Of a DNA stretch of 25,791 nt, positions 1 to 7,618 are shown piece after piece. Origin of the DNA: JABDJL01 sp047614505. Lineage in GTDB: Bacteria; Pseudomonadota; Gammaproteobacteria; Xanthomonadales; SZUA-36. Numbering within the stretch: position 1 is the stretch's first letter; every line of letters begins with the position of its first letter. The DNA is taken from contig JBLHGQ010000029.1 in NCBI GenBank assembly GCA_047614505.1, forward strand, positions 1-25,791, read 5' to 3'. Position numbers and translations under genes: made by a program. Under the pieces are notes generated by a model. It was given only the letters and a program-made list of their open reading frames with translations, was not told the origin of the DNA and ran no database searches.

Positions 1-735
1 TCTCAAGGCTCGTTCTCCGGCAACATTGCACCAAAATATCGCTTCAAAAATCAATGCATTATCGCCAAAATCATCGAAGATCACGCTCGGTGCAGGATCG
101 AGTAATACGTCACTCTGGGAACAAACGGCTTGTTCAAGAAGTCTGGCAACTTCGCCTGCTTTTGAGCCATAAGCAACGCCTATTCTTATGTACGTACGAA
201 TGTTGTTGTCTACCAGTGTCCAATTGACTACAACACGCTCCAGCATCTGACTATTGGGAACCAATATATGAACCCCATCAACACGACGTATTTGAGTCGA
301 CCGATTGCCAATGTATTCCACGATACCTGTATGCTGATCGATTTCAACAAAGTCTCCAGTTCTAACCGGTTTTTCAGTCATCAGTATCCAGCCACTGATA
401 AAATTATTGATAATATTTTGCGCACCAAAACCTATACCAATAGCCACTGCGCCAGTGAGAAACGCGAATGTTGCCATTGGGATGTGCAAAACACTTAGAG
501 CAGCCAGAACAACGCCAATAAACAACAAATAGAACACCAACCGCTTCAATGTTTGAATCACATGAGGTCGAAGGTCAGTCCTGGAAAGGCGCCTGCTGAA
601 CAGGAATTCAAGTAACTTACTGACGCCATAACCCGCGATGAGCAATAAAGCCAGCAGGATGAATTGGCCAATTGTGTATTCAGTTTCTCCAATGTGGAAA
701 AGTTGATGATTCCAGAGAGACGAGATCTTATCCAT
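1..735 (-). CDS. MscS-family mechanosensitive ion channel (C-terminus cut by window edge)
   Basis: The first 245 codons of a small-conductance mechanosensitive channel are present; the frame is still open at base 1, so the C-terminus lies outside. Three hydrophobic segments are visible at about residues 17-41, 55-78 and 80-110. The third is Gly/Ala-rich (LTGAVAIGIGFGAQNIINNF), as expected for the pore-lining TM3 of MscS, and is followed by the beta domain with VRTGDFVEI and VPNSQML. Such channels sit in the inner membrane and release solutes on hypo-osmotic shock. The ATG at 735 follows AAGGGA by about 10 nt. The gene starts 57 nt after tamB on the same strand, so it may be read with the corA-tamA-tamB train. 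The short N-terminus suggests a simple MscS type rather than a large MscK/MscM type. Confidence 0.9.
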   Translation of the reverse strand, partial: MDKISSLWNHQLFHIGETEYTIGQFILLALLLIAGYGVSKLLEFLFSRRLSRTDLRPHVIQTLKRLVFYLLFIGVVLAALSVLHIPMATFAFLTGAVAIGIGFGAQNIINNFISGWILMTEKPVRTGDFVEIDQHTGIVEYIGNRSTQIRRVDGVHILVPNSQMLERVVVNWTLVDNNIRTYIRIGVAYGSKAGEVARLLEQAVCSQSDVLLDPAPSVIFDDFGDNALIFEAIFWCNVAGERALR

Positions 736-792
736 TGCACAAATTCCCTTATTGATTCATAAATCAGAAGCCAATGCGTTTATATTTCCAGC

Positions 793-3700
793 TTATTGTT
801 TTTCTACGGTGTACAAAATATCAATGGTTTGTGTTTCACCGGTACCGGCCTCGAGCACCAAATGCTGCGACAAACGATAACGCATTAACAGCGTTCCAAG
901 CTTGCTGAAAACTCCGTAAACATAGCGAGCGTATAAGCGCGAATTGATGTGCTTGCCGGCTACCAGTGCTGTTCCATGCCCACCATCCTCGGTAAAGCTT
1001 AGTTGGTCAAGGCCCAGTGATTGGCCTATCTGTTCGGTAACCCTTCCGGCCTGAGCCACTCCCAGAGATATCGCTGCACCGGCAAGTTCATTTCCTTCCG
1101 AAACTGTTGCCTGGTTGAGCGGTCGACCAAAAACCAGATAGGAAAGTGCATCCGCCTCGGCCATGGCTGGCGTTGAATAGATTGTTGAGTTCAGGTTCTG
1201 AGCCTGCCCGCGGAGATGGACACCAGCGGTTACAGTCCCTTCCAGGGTGTCAACAACCCGCACTGCGCGAACATCAACGTATGGGTTGTCCAAGCCGCCA
1301 CCGAATATCAAAGAACCTTCCTGAATGGTCAGTTTTTGGCCGTACGCACTAAATAATCCACCTATCAGTTTTATCTGGCCTTCGGCTGTCATGGGTCCGG
1401 TAGATGGCACACGTACAAGCAAACTACCGGTGAGACGGGTATCCAGTCCGTACAGCTGAACCCGTACCTCGTCACCCAGTTCCAGTTGCACTTCGCCCGA
1501 ATAAGCGGTGGCCTGGGCCGGAGCAGATTCTTCGCCGATGATTTTTATATCTTTTGAAACAACCACTGCAGCACCAGGTAATTCCTGTGGATTTATTTCG
1601 GCTTTAGGAATGTCCAGCTGACCAGAGAAAGTCCACCCTTCAGCGTCTGCTTTCAACAAAAGATCAGGTGAACCCCAAAGCTGATACTCGGGCCAGTTCA
1701 TCAGTGCGGCCGAGGCGCCGCGTATCGTTATCTGCGCTGAACGATCAGCTGTCAAAATGTCATTAATCTGACCGTTAAACTGTAAGGTTCCGTCTCCCGC
1801 CTTGCCTGAACCGGTTAGTACCACAATTGAACCAGGCCCACCGTTCAGTTCAAATTCAATCTCTTCAAGTGGAATGTTCAAGGCCGGTATCAAAAGTTTT
1901 CCGTCATGGAGTTCCAGGTTTCCGGATATGACCGGCGATAATAGCGGGCCGTAAAAGTGCGCATTTGCTGTGGCATTGCCTTCCAGTCTATCCATCTGCG
2001 GGATAACGGCGGACAACCAAGCCCAGTCACTACCCTGTATCCGCAAATCAGCTTCAATTTCTGCGGCTGAGGAGATTTGATTCATAGTCAGGTTCAGTTC
2101 GCCGTCCACACCCGGGTCGATCGTCATTGCGGCACGTATTTTCGCACCGCCATCTTGCAGCTCGACATCTATACTGGCCATCGGAATTGATACTTCGCTG
2201 ACAGAGCCATTTTCCTGAGTTATCAGTAAACTGGTTTGGTTCTGTCTCCATGCTACAGAGCCGTTCCAGACGCCTGATTTTTGTGTAATGTCGATTTCGG
2301 CACTCGCCGTTCCCTCCTGCTGATAATTGACCGGAAGAAACCCATTAATAGCCTGCATTTGCAGATCCTTAATGTCTGCGATCAATTCGAGATCAGCTCC
2401 TGACATTGTAAATTTATCAATCAGAATGACGCTTTCTTCATGCCGCCATTGATGGTGACTTGCTTTGAAACCCTGTTGATTTGCATTGAATGAAATCGGC
2501 TCGTCGAGCACCCAGTCTCCAGTGTTCCGTTCGGCAATGTTTGCCTGGTTTACGGTTCCTCCCAGGGAATCTTCCAGCCGTTCAAGCTCAATCTTGAATG
2601 TAGCTTCAAGATCTCCTGTTGACCAATTGGCGTCCACAGCAAGGCTTTGTGTTGTCCCCTCAGCGTCTAATTTGAGATCACCAAAGTCATCATCACCGTG
2701 GAAAATGCCTTGGGTGCTGACTGACACATTGACGCTGTCCGAATTATTGACACTTCCATTGACTGTCACCTGCTCAACCAACCAGCCAGCAAAAGACAGC
2801 TTCTTACCTTCGGCGTGTCCGGAAAACAGTGGGCTGTTCGTCGATCCAAACAGTCTACCTTTCGCATTCAGAACCCCGGACAGGCCCGGCCTGAGTTGAT
2901 TCAGTGCAGGTGCGACAACAGTGATCTGCAAATCAAGATCGCTCGATTCGAAGACACCGTCAACTGCCAGGTGGTTATCTGCCACACTCAGATTGCACCC
3001 GGTGCAGCGAAGCCCTCCCGGGGTCACGTCAACATTTCCTTGGGCCTCGAACCCTGCACCGGAGAGAATACCCGCAGCATCCAGATCTGTGATGTAAAGA
3101 CTCTCAGTCCCTGAAACCCTAAAACCAGCAAGTCCATGAAGATTGCCGGAGTAAGCCTCAAAATATGCCGATGGATCAAATCGCTTCAACTCAATTTTTC
3201 CGGTCGCGGCAATTTGATCAGTCCAGTTAAGGTAGCCGCTGATCCCCGCTTGAGCAGCAGTTCCTTCCAGCGCAGCATCGAACTGCGAAAGCCCCTCAAG
3301 ATTACCACCTGCAGTACCGGTAACCAGAAACTCGTGGGTATTTTCAAAAACCGTAGTGAATGCGTAATCTGCTGTGTAGTCATCCGGATCACCTTGGATT
3401 TGCACATGGCCATTGCGAAAAACGAAATCTGCCTCTGCCCAACTATGCCAAATGATGCTCAGGTCAAATTCCGGTTTACCCAAATTCAAGCCGGTTACTG
3501 CGCCATTGCCTGAAAACGGGTACGGTCCGGCCACCGCTTGGTCAAGGTGCAGATTTTGTAAATTCCCCTTGATCCAACCGTTCCCATACCATTCTTCCCC
3601 TGGCAAAGTCCACTCGACAAAAAGCCTGACTGGAATCTCACCGGCAAGCTGAACTTCAATTTCACTTGCCACTACGTCAACGTACTCAGACTTAAATGAT

Positions 3701-4230
3701 AGTGATTCGGCCTTAATCCGATTGCTGCCCGCTGGCAAAGAGATATCTGCGAAAATGATATCTGTTACTTCCGTTGCTTCTGCTTCAGCCAGAATTGTCA
3801 TGCGATCAATTGCACCTTCGGTGACACTGACAGAAAAAGGCAAGGGCGCCATATTCAAATTGATGGGCTCAGGCTTGGTCGTCGCCACTGACAGGCTCTG
3901 GTGGGTCAGGTTTTCGGCATACAGACTGCTGAAAGCAACTTTATTGAGTGACACCAATGCCCAGTCGATTTGAAACGAGACCCGCGTAATCTTAATGACT
4001 TGCCCGTCATCCAGATAGCTTAGCTGCTCGGCACTGAGCCCATTCCACAAGGTACCCTTTAAGTTTTCGAATGTGATTTGACCTGAACTGAAATTACTCA
4101 CACGAGCCAGCGCCCACGTAGCACCCGATTGGGTATTGAACAGCAAGAGTGCACCCGCAACTGCAAGCGCGAATAGCAACACAATCGCAACCACACCCCG
4201 TTTTGACCATTTAAGCAAGCGGCGTATCAC
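793..4230 (-). CDS. tamB: Translocation and assembly module subunit TamB (DUF490 protein)
   Basis: An 1145-residue AsmA-like/DUF490 protein, slightly shorter than E. coli TamB. One N-terminal membrane anchor is visible at about residues 13-34 (VVAIVLLFALAVAGALLLF). A very long periplasmic region of repeated beta-rich segments follows, and the conserved C-terminal TamB domain has the ADALSYLVFGRPLNQ stretch. TamB-type proteins span the periplasm as a lipid-binding groove, work with TamA in outer-membrane protein insertion, and have been linked to phospholipid transport to the outer membrane. The start is GTG at 4230 and overlaps the tamA stop as GTGA, so translation is probably coupled. TamA directly upstream makes the assignment firm. 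The stop is TAA at 793-795. Confidence 0.95.
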   Translation of the reverse strand: MIRRLLKWSKRGVVAIVLLFALAVAGALLLFNTQSGATWALARVSNFSSGQITFENLKGTLWNGLSAEQLSYLDDGQVIKITRVSFQIDWALVSLNKVAFSSLYAENLTHQSLSVATTKPEPINLNMAPLPFSVSVTEGAIDRMTILAEAEATEVTDIIFADISLPAGSNRIKAESLSFKSEYVDVVASEIEVQLAGEIPVRLFVEWTLPGEEWYGNGWIKGNLQNLHLDQAVAGPYPFSGNGAVTGLNLGKPEFDLSIIWHSWAEADFVFRNGHVQIQGDPDDYTADYAFTTVFENTHEFLVTGTAGGNLEGLSQFDAALEGTAAQAGISGYLNWTDQIAATGKIELKRFDPSAYFEAYSGNLHGLAGFRVSGTESLYITDLDAAGILSGAGFEAQGNVDVTPGGLRCTGCNLSVADNHLAVDGVFESSDLDLQITVVAPALNQLRPGLSGVLNAKGRLFGSTNSPLFSGHAEGKKLSFAGWLVEQVTVNGSVNNSDSVNVSVSTQGIFHGDDDFGDLKLDAEGTTQSLAVDANWSTGDLEATFKIELERLEDSLGGTVNQANIAERNTGDWVLDEPISFNANQQGFKASHHQWRHEESVILIDKFTMSGADLELIADIKDLQMQAINGFLPVNYQQEGTASAEIDITQKSGVWNGSVAWRQNQTSLLITQENGSVSEVSIPMASIDVELQDGGAKIRAAMTIDPGVDGELNLTMNQISSAAEIEADLRIQGSDWAWLSAVIPQMDRLEGNATANAHFYGPLLSPVISGNLELHDGKLLIPALNIPLEEIEFELNGGPGSIVVLTGSGKAGDGTLQFNGQINDILTADRSAQITIRGASAALMNWPEYQLWGSPDLLLKADAEGWTFSGQLDIPKAEINPQELPGAAVVVSKDIKIIGEESAPAQATAYSGEVQLELGDEVRVQLYGLDTRLTGSLLVRVPSTGPMTAEGQIKLIGGLFSAYGQKLTIQEGSLIFGGGLDNPYVDVRAVRVVDTLEGTVTAGVHLRGQAQNLNSTIYSTPAMAEADALSYLVFGRPLNQATVSEGNELAGAAISLGVAQAGRVTEQIGQSLGLDQLSFTEDGGHGTALVAGKHINSRLYARYVYGVFSKLGTLLMRYRLSQHLVLEAGTGETQTIDILYTVEKQ

Positions 4231-5957
4231 AAATCCGGCCCCAGAATGACGTGAATCCGGATGGCCCTGTCCTGATCGTCAAGCGGATGAGCAAGATCAA
4301 GTTTTACCGGCCCCAAAGGCGAGTACCATCTGAGTCCAAATCCAATGCCGGTTTTGGCATTGAGATCTGTACTGTTAAACGCGTTACCACTATCAATGAA
4401 TGCTGCGATGGCCCACTGATCCTTTACCAGGCGTTCGAGTTCAACGCTTCCTTCAAAAAGGTTATTACCACCAATAACGGTGCCTGCGGCATTTGTAGGG
4501 CCCAGTGTTTCAAATCCATAGCCCCTGATACTTTGATCGCCACCAGCAAAGAATCTGATGGATGCAGGTAGCTCGTCGAGACGGTCCATTGTGGTAATAC
4601 CAAGCCGCGTTCTTGCTAGCACACGAGTTTTATCGCTAAAGGAGTACACCCATTTTGCTGTCGTACGAAACTGTAAAAAACCGGTATCCGAACCAAGTGA
4701 TTCACTGGCACCGCGAATATCAATGTTCAATCGCCAGCCGGCGAGGGCACGACTTAAATCGCGGCCTTTGACTGCCTCCCAGTTGATTCCGAAGATGACT
4801 AAATTGCTTGATTGTTGGTTGTCAGCAACAGTGAATCTTTCATTCACGTAGTCAACATAGCGCGTCTCCAACCACCTGGCAGATGCATTTCTGGAATATA
4901 GAATGCCCAGTTTGCTGGTGTCGCTGGAGCTGGTATCCGTATCTTCGTGCTGCACTCCACCCAAAATGCTAAACCATTCTCGTCTTGGGTCATTTCTGGG
5001 GAAGCGGTAAGAGCCTGTCAGTTCAGTCTTTATCTTTGACGCAAACAAGCGACTTTCAAGCTGATGCCCCCTCGTATTCACTCGTCGATTATTAAACCCT
5101 AAACGTCCTTGCGGTCCAGTATCGGTCGCAAATCCAAGGCCGATTGAATAAATACGACGCGCTGCCGGCTCCAAAGCTACATTGATGGGCACGGTTTTCC
5201 CAAGCTCATCAATTGGCGATGTGTTTATCGAAACAGAGCCAAAATAAGTGCTGGCACTGAGAGCCTCGCGCAATTCATTGATCGTACCGGTTCTGTACAA
5301 GTCTCCGGGCCGGATATCTGTGTAGCCGTGCAGCAGGCTGTCGCGGATAATTCCCCCGGTGAAACTAATTGCGCCAATTCGATAGCGTTCGCCGCTAGTC
5401 AAAATCATATTCAGATCCGCAGCCAATGCAGAGGGATCAACCAGCACCTCACTCCGCTCATAGCGGGCATCAAAGTATCCCAAAGACATTGCACTACTGA
5501 CCAGTGCATTCTTATATTTTTCATAGTGAGCATGATCAAGAGTTTCGCCAGGAATCGGGCGGTTGAGAGTAAATCTCTGAGAAAAATCTGAATCGTGAGC
5601 AGCCGGGCCGTTAACTTGAACATTAACCAGTCGATAACGTACCGGGGCACCGGGCTCAACTTCAAAAACTGCATGCCAGCAATCTTCTTCCCAGCTAAGT
5701 GTTTTACTAAAAGACGCCCTGTAGTAGCCGGTGGCTTGTAATGACTTGGTGAGATTTTCCCCGGCATCGAGAAACAATCTCTCCACCCGCCAACGAGTTG
5801 AGTCGCAGCTTGCAGACGCCAGCGGCATCAGTGCACGCGCGCTGGCTTCAAGCTCAACACTAAGGCCTTCGTAAGTAACTTCTGCCTTGATGGGAACTGG
5901 GTAAAGAAAAGTACAAAATGCCAGAATCAGACTTGGCGCAACACCGGTTTTATTCAT
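4227..5957 (-). CDS. tamA: Translocation and assembly module subunit TamA (Omp85/BamA family)
   Basis: A 576-residue Omp85-family outer-membrane protein. The frame is open further upstream to 6104, but the ATG at 5957 is chosen because it begins a clear signal peptide (hydrophobic core SLILAFCTFLYPV, likely cleavage after IKA at residue 25) and the length then matches E. coli TamA. POTRA-like periplasmic domains occupy roughly residues 27-265 and a 16-strand-type beta-barrel the remainder. The barrel carries the loop-6 IRGYG motif at 477-481 (the VRGF/VRGY position of the family) and ends with YSPLGPVKLDLAHPL and a terminal strand HVILGPDL. It partners TamB, encoded directly downstream with a 4-nt overlap. 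The ZntB-like gene ends 31 nt before this start, so all three may share a transcript. Confidence 0.95.
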   Translation of the reverse strand: MNKTGVAPSLILAFCTFLYPVPIKAEVTYEGLSVELEASARALMPLASASCDSTRWRVERLFLDAGENLTKSLQATGYYRASFSKTLSWEEDCWHAVFEVEPGAPVRYRLVNVQVNGPAAHDSDFSQRFTLNRPIPGETLDHAHYEKYKNALVSSAMSLGYFDARYERSEVLVDPSALAADLNMILTSGERYRIGAISFTGGIIRDSLLHGYTDIRPGDLYRTGTINELREALSASTYFGSVSINTSPIDELGKTVPINVALEPAARRIYSIGLGFATDTGPQGRLGFNNRRVNTRGHQLESRLFASKIKTELTGSYRFPRNDPRREWFSILGGVQHEDTDTSSSDTSKLGILYSRNASARWLETRYVDYVNERFTVADNQQSSNLVIFGINWEAVKGRDLSRALAGWRLNIDIRGASESLGSDTGFLQFRTTAKWVYSFSDKTRVLARTRLGITTMDRLDELPASIRFFAGGDQSIRGYGFETLGPTNAAGTVIGGNNLFEGSVELERLVKDQWAIAAFIDSGNAFNSTDLNAKTGIGFGLRWYSPLGPVKLDLAHPLDDQDRAIRIHVILGPDL

Positions 5958-5988
5958 TGTAATCCGGTGTAACTCCCGACTCTGATCG

Positions 5989-6975
5989 CTATAACCACTT
6001 TTTAATGCGAAACAGGAAAAGTATGCCGACCGCAATTGCGAACATCGAAAGCAAGATGAAATTGAATGCTGAATCGTTTTCAGTTCCAGGTAATCCAGCC
6101 ACATTCATCCCCATCAAGCCAGTCAAAAATGACAGCGGCAGGAATACTGCTGCAACAATGGACAACAGAAAGATTTTGCTGTTTTGTTCATGGGCCAGAA
6201 GGTTCAGAATTTCCTCCTGGGCAACCATTGCCCTTTCACGGGCAAGATCCAGCTCCTCTATATAAAGGGTCACAGTATTCGCATGCTCATGCAGGGATAA
6301 ACAAGTCTGGTCACTGAGCACACTACCTTGCATACGGGACGCACCCAACAGTGCATCGCGCTGGGGCGCAAGATACCGTCTGATGTGTGCCGACCTTCGC
6401 CTAAGAGTTGCGAATTTACCGCGCATTGATGTCAGATCACGTTGCTGAAGTTGTGATTCAGCGGCTTCAATATCTTCTTCTATTTGCTCTATCACCTGGC
6501 CGATTCTTCCAACCATACGCTCAGACAAGTCTGCCAGAAATGAACCGCTGTTAGTTGGCCCACTTCCATTCTCAAGCATTTGTTCCAGGTCTTTAATTGA
6601 GAGCAGGCGCCTACGCCGGGTAGTAATAATTCTCTTGCCGTCTAGCCAGATTCGAATTGATACCATGTCTTCTACTTCGGCGCCAGGATTGGTGTTGACC
6701 CCCCGCAAAACAGCCAATACTCCCGGCTCAAGACGAATACTGCGGGGTCGACTGTCTTCCGCAAGCAGAGCGTCCACCACATGTTTGTGCAGTCCAGCTT
6801 CTTTTTGCAGCCACTCACTTACTCCAGGCTTGGAGAAATCAAAGTGTAGCCAAAGCAGTTCATCAGTCGTCCCCGCATTCTTGACATCCACCCATTCCAG
6901 TCTTCGCCCACCACCCTGTCCATCCAAAATATATGCGCAAACCAATCCATCAAAAATGTTTCCTACATCGCTCAT
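5989..6975 (-). CDS. CorA/ZntB-family divalent cation transporter
   Basis: A 328-residue member of the 2-TM-GxN transporter family. The long N-terminal part is cytoplasmic, followed by helices with coiled-coil character (around ERMVGRIGQVIEQIEEDIEAA) and two C-terminal membrane helices. The signature is GMNVAGLPG, followed by a short acidic periplasmic loop (TEND). The GMNV form rather than CorA's YGMNF is typical of the ZntB branch, so zinc or another divalent metal is as likely a substrate as magnesium; the sequence alone does not settle it. The frame extends to an ATG at 7014, but the ATG at 6975 (MSDVGNIFDG) has GGAG 7 nt upstream and fits the family N-terminus. The gene is read toward tamA with a 31-nt gap. 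Confidence 0.85.
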   Translation of the reverse strand: MSDVGNIFDGLVCAYILDGQGGGRRLEWVDVKNAGTTDELLWLHFDFSKPGVSEWLQKEAGLHKHVVDALLAEDSRPRSIRLEPGVLAVLRGVNTNPGAEVEDMVSIRIWLDGKRIITTRRRRLLSIKDLEQMLENGSGPTNSGSFLADLSERMVGRIGQVIEQIEEDIEAAESQLQQRDLTSMRGKFATLRRRSAHIRRYLAPQRDALLGASRMQGSVLSDQTCLSLHEHANTVTLYIEELDLARERAMVAQEEILNLLAHEQNSKIFLLSIVAAVFLPLSFLTGLMGMNVAGLPGTENDSAFNFILLSMFAIAVGILFLFRIKKWL

Positions 6976-7232
6976 CGTTCTGCTCCGTTTTTTGCTGTCC
7001 ATCAAGGTGTGCATTGGATCGATACTGCTAGTGTAAGGCTAGCCATTTTTCAATTGACGCGAGGGTAGGTAACCCCCTGCCTTAAGTTTAAGCCTTTTTT
7101 CTTCAATGCAGGAGACGGCATCATTCAATCGCGGGAATTTCGATTGTGCGTGGACTTGCTAATTATACTCAGCCCTTTAACTTTTCTTCACATGTTATTT
7201 CTGGCAGTGGGCGTTGTACAGCCATTTCCTTA

Positions 7233-7384
7233 AGTTATAACGGTCGGTGTGAAGTGAGTCAGTTCCGAGGCGCTCAACAGGATAAAGCAATGCTTTGTCT
7301 GATTCTGTCTCACCCTTCAGGGCCCACCATTTTGTACGTCGTCAGCCGATATAAGCTGACTTCACACGGTATTATTAGGTAACT
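7233..7384. repeat. 152-bp inverted-repeat-bounded, hairpin-rich segment (MITE-like or structured RNA)
   Basis: The outer arms are imperfect inverted repeats. The left arm 7233-7255 begins AGTTA and ends GTGTGAAGT; the right arm 7359-7384, read on the minus strand, also begins AGTTA and ends GTGTGAAGT at equal spacing. Inside are a hairpin at 7281-7299 (GATAAAGC, loop AAT, GCTTTGTC; 8 pairs with one G-T), a GGGCCC palindrome at 7320-7325, and a second hairpin at 7341-7360 (GTCAGC, 8-nt loop, GCTGAC). No exact target-site duplication was found next to the arms. It could be a small non-autonomous mobile element, a remnant of one, or a transcribed structured RNA. No known family was recognised. 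Confidence 0.4.
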
Positions 7385-7464
7385 GTCCTACTGATACAAT
7401 AACTTGTCTCGGTGTTCCTTCTGCACTGAAGCTTCTAAGACTGTTTTTCACTCACTACCTAGTG

Positions 7465-7618
7465 TTTTTCGATATGTTCTCTATATTTATTGCTTAATTC
7501 GATAGCAATGAACATTTTTCGAGATTGAAAATATCTATTTTTCGATATTTTTGTTATATTTATAATGGTTTTCGACTTTAGCAAGGGATTTTCGACAAAT
7601 GAAACTTGAAATCGAAAA
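7465..7618 (+). promoter_or_regulatory. Array of TTTTCGA motifs over the fic promoter and start codon
   Basis: Five same-strand copies are visible: TTTTTCGATAT at 7465-7475, TTTTTCGA at 7515-7522, TTTTTCGATAT at 7538-7548, TTTTCGAC at 7569-7576 and TTTTCGAC at 7589-7596. An inverted copy TCGAAAA lies at 7612-7618 inside the fic coding sequence. Spacings between CGA cores are about 50, 23, 30 and 20 bp, near whole helical turns. Copy 3 lies where the -35 would be, copy 4 near the predicted transcription start, and copy 5 between the ribosome binding site and the ATG. This is the layout of an operator cluster; the binding protein is unknown, and autoregulation by the Fic protein is only a guess. 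Confidence 0.5.
7538..7566 (+). promoter_or_regulatory. Candidate sigma-70 promoter for fic
   Basis: A perfect TATAAT lies at 7561-7566, about 33 nt before the fic ATG. Seventeen bases upstream the -35 position is TTTTTC (7538-7543), a poor match to TTGACA that is also part of a TTTTCGA motif. A weak -35 overlapping a repeated motif would suit a regulated promoter. The AAGGGA at 7583-7588 is the ribosome binding site, 10 nt from the ATG. Confidence 0.45.

Larger units (their letters stand above)
6976..7598. other. Long non-coding interval between divergent corA-like and fic genes
   Basis: About 620 bp with no convincing gene. The part next to the transporter holds its leader. A TATACT hexamer at 7158-7163 resembles a -10 element, but no -35 is well spaced from it. 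Bases 7233-7384 form an inverted-repeat-bounded structured segment, listed separately. From about 7440 the sequence becomes strongly AT-rich and carries repeated TTTTCGA motifs leading into fic, also listed separately. A 78-codon open frame at 7146-7382 has no recognisable protein features and overlaps the structured segment. Confidence 0.7.

Noticed and set aside
2486..2899. 137-codon plus-strand frame inside tamB
   Set aside because: A shadow of the long, conserved tamB frame; Ser/Pro-rich without motifs.
5958..6104. Extended N-terminus of TamA by 49 residues
   Set aside because: It would overlap the ZntB-like gene and bury the signal peptide; the ATG at 5957 fits length and export.
7079..7102. 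CTTAA/TTAAG dyad followed by six T, terminator-like on the plus strand
   Set aside because: The stem is only 5 AT pairs and no plus-strand gene ends upstream of it, so a terminator has nothing to serve.
7146..7382. 78-codon plus-strand open frame upstream of fic
   Set aside because: It coincides with the inverted-repeat-bounded segment, and the product has no recognisable pattern; structure explains the region better than coding.
7233..7384. Integron attC site in the structured segment
   Set aside because: No paired RYYYAAC/GTTRRRY core sites in the required arrangement were found, and no integrase is present.
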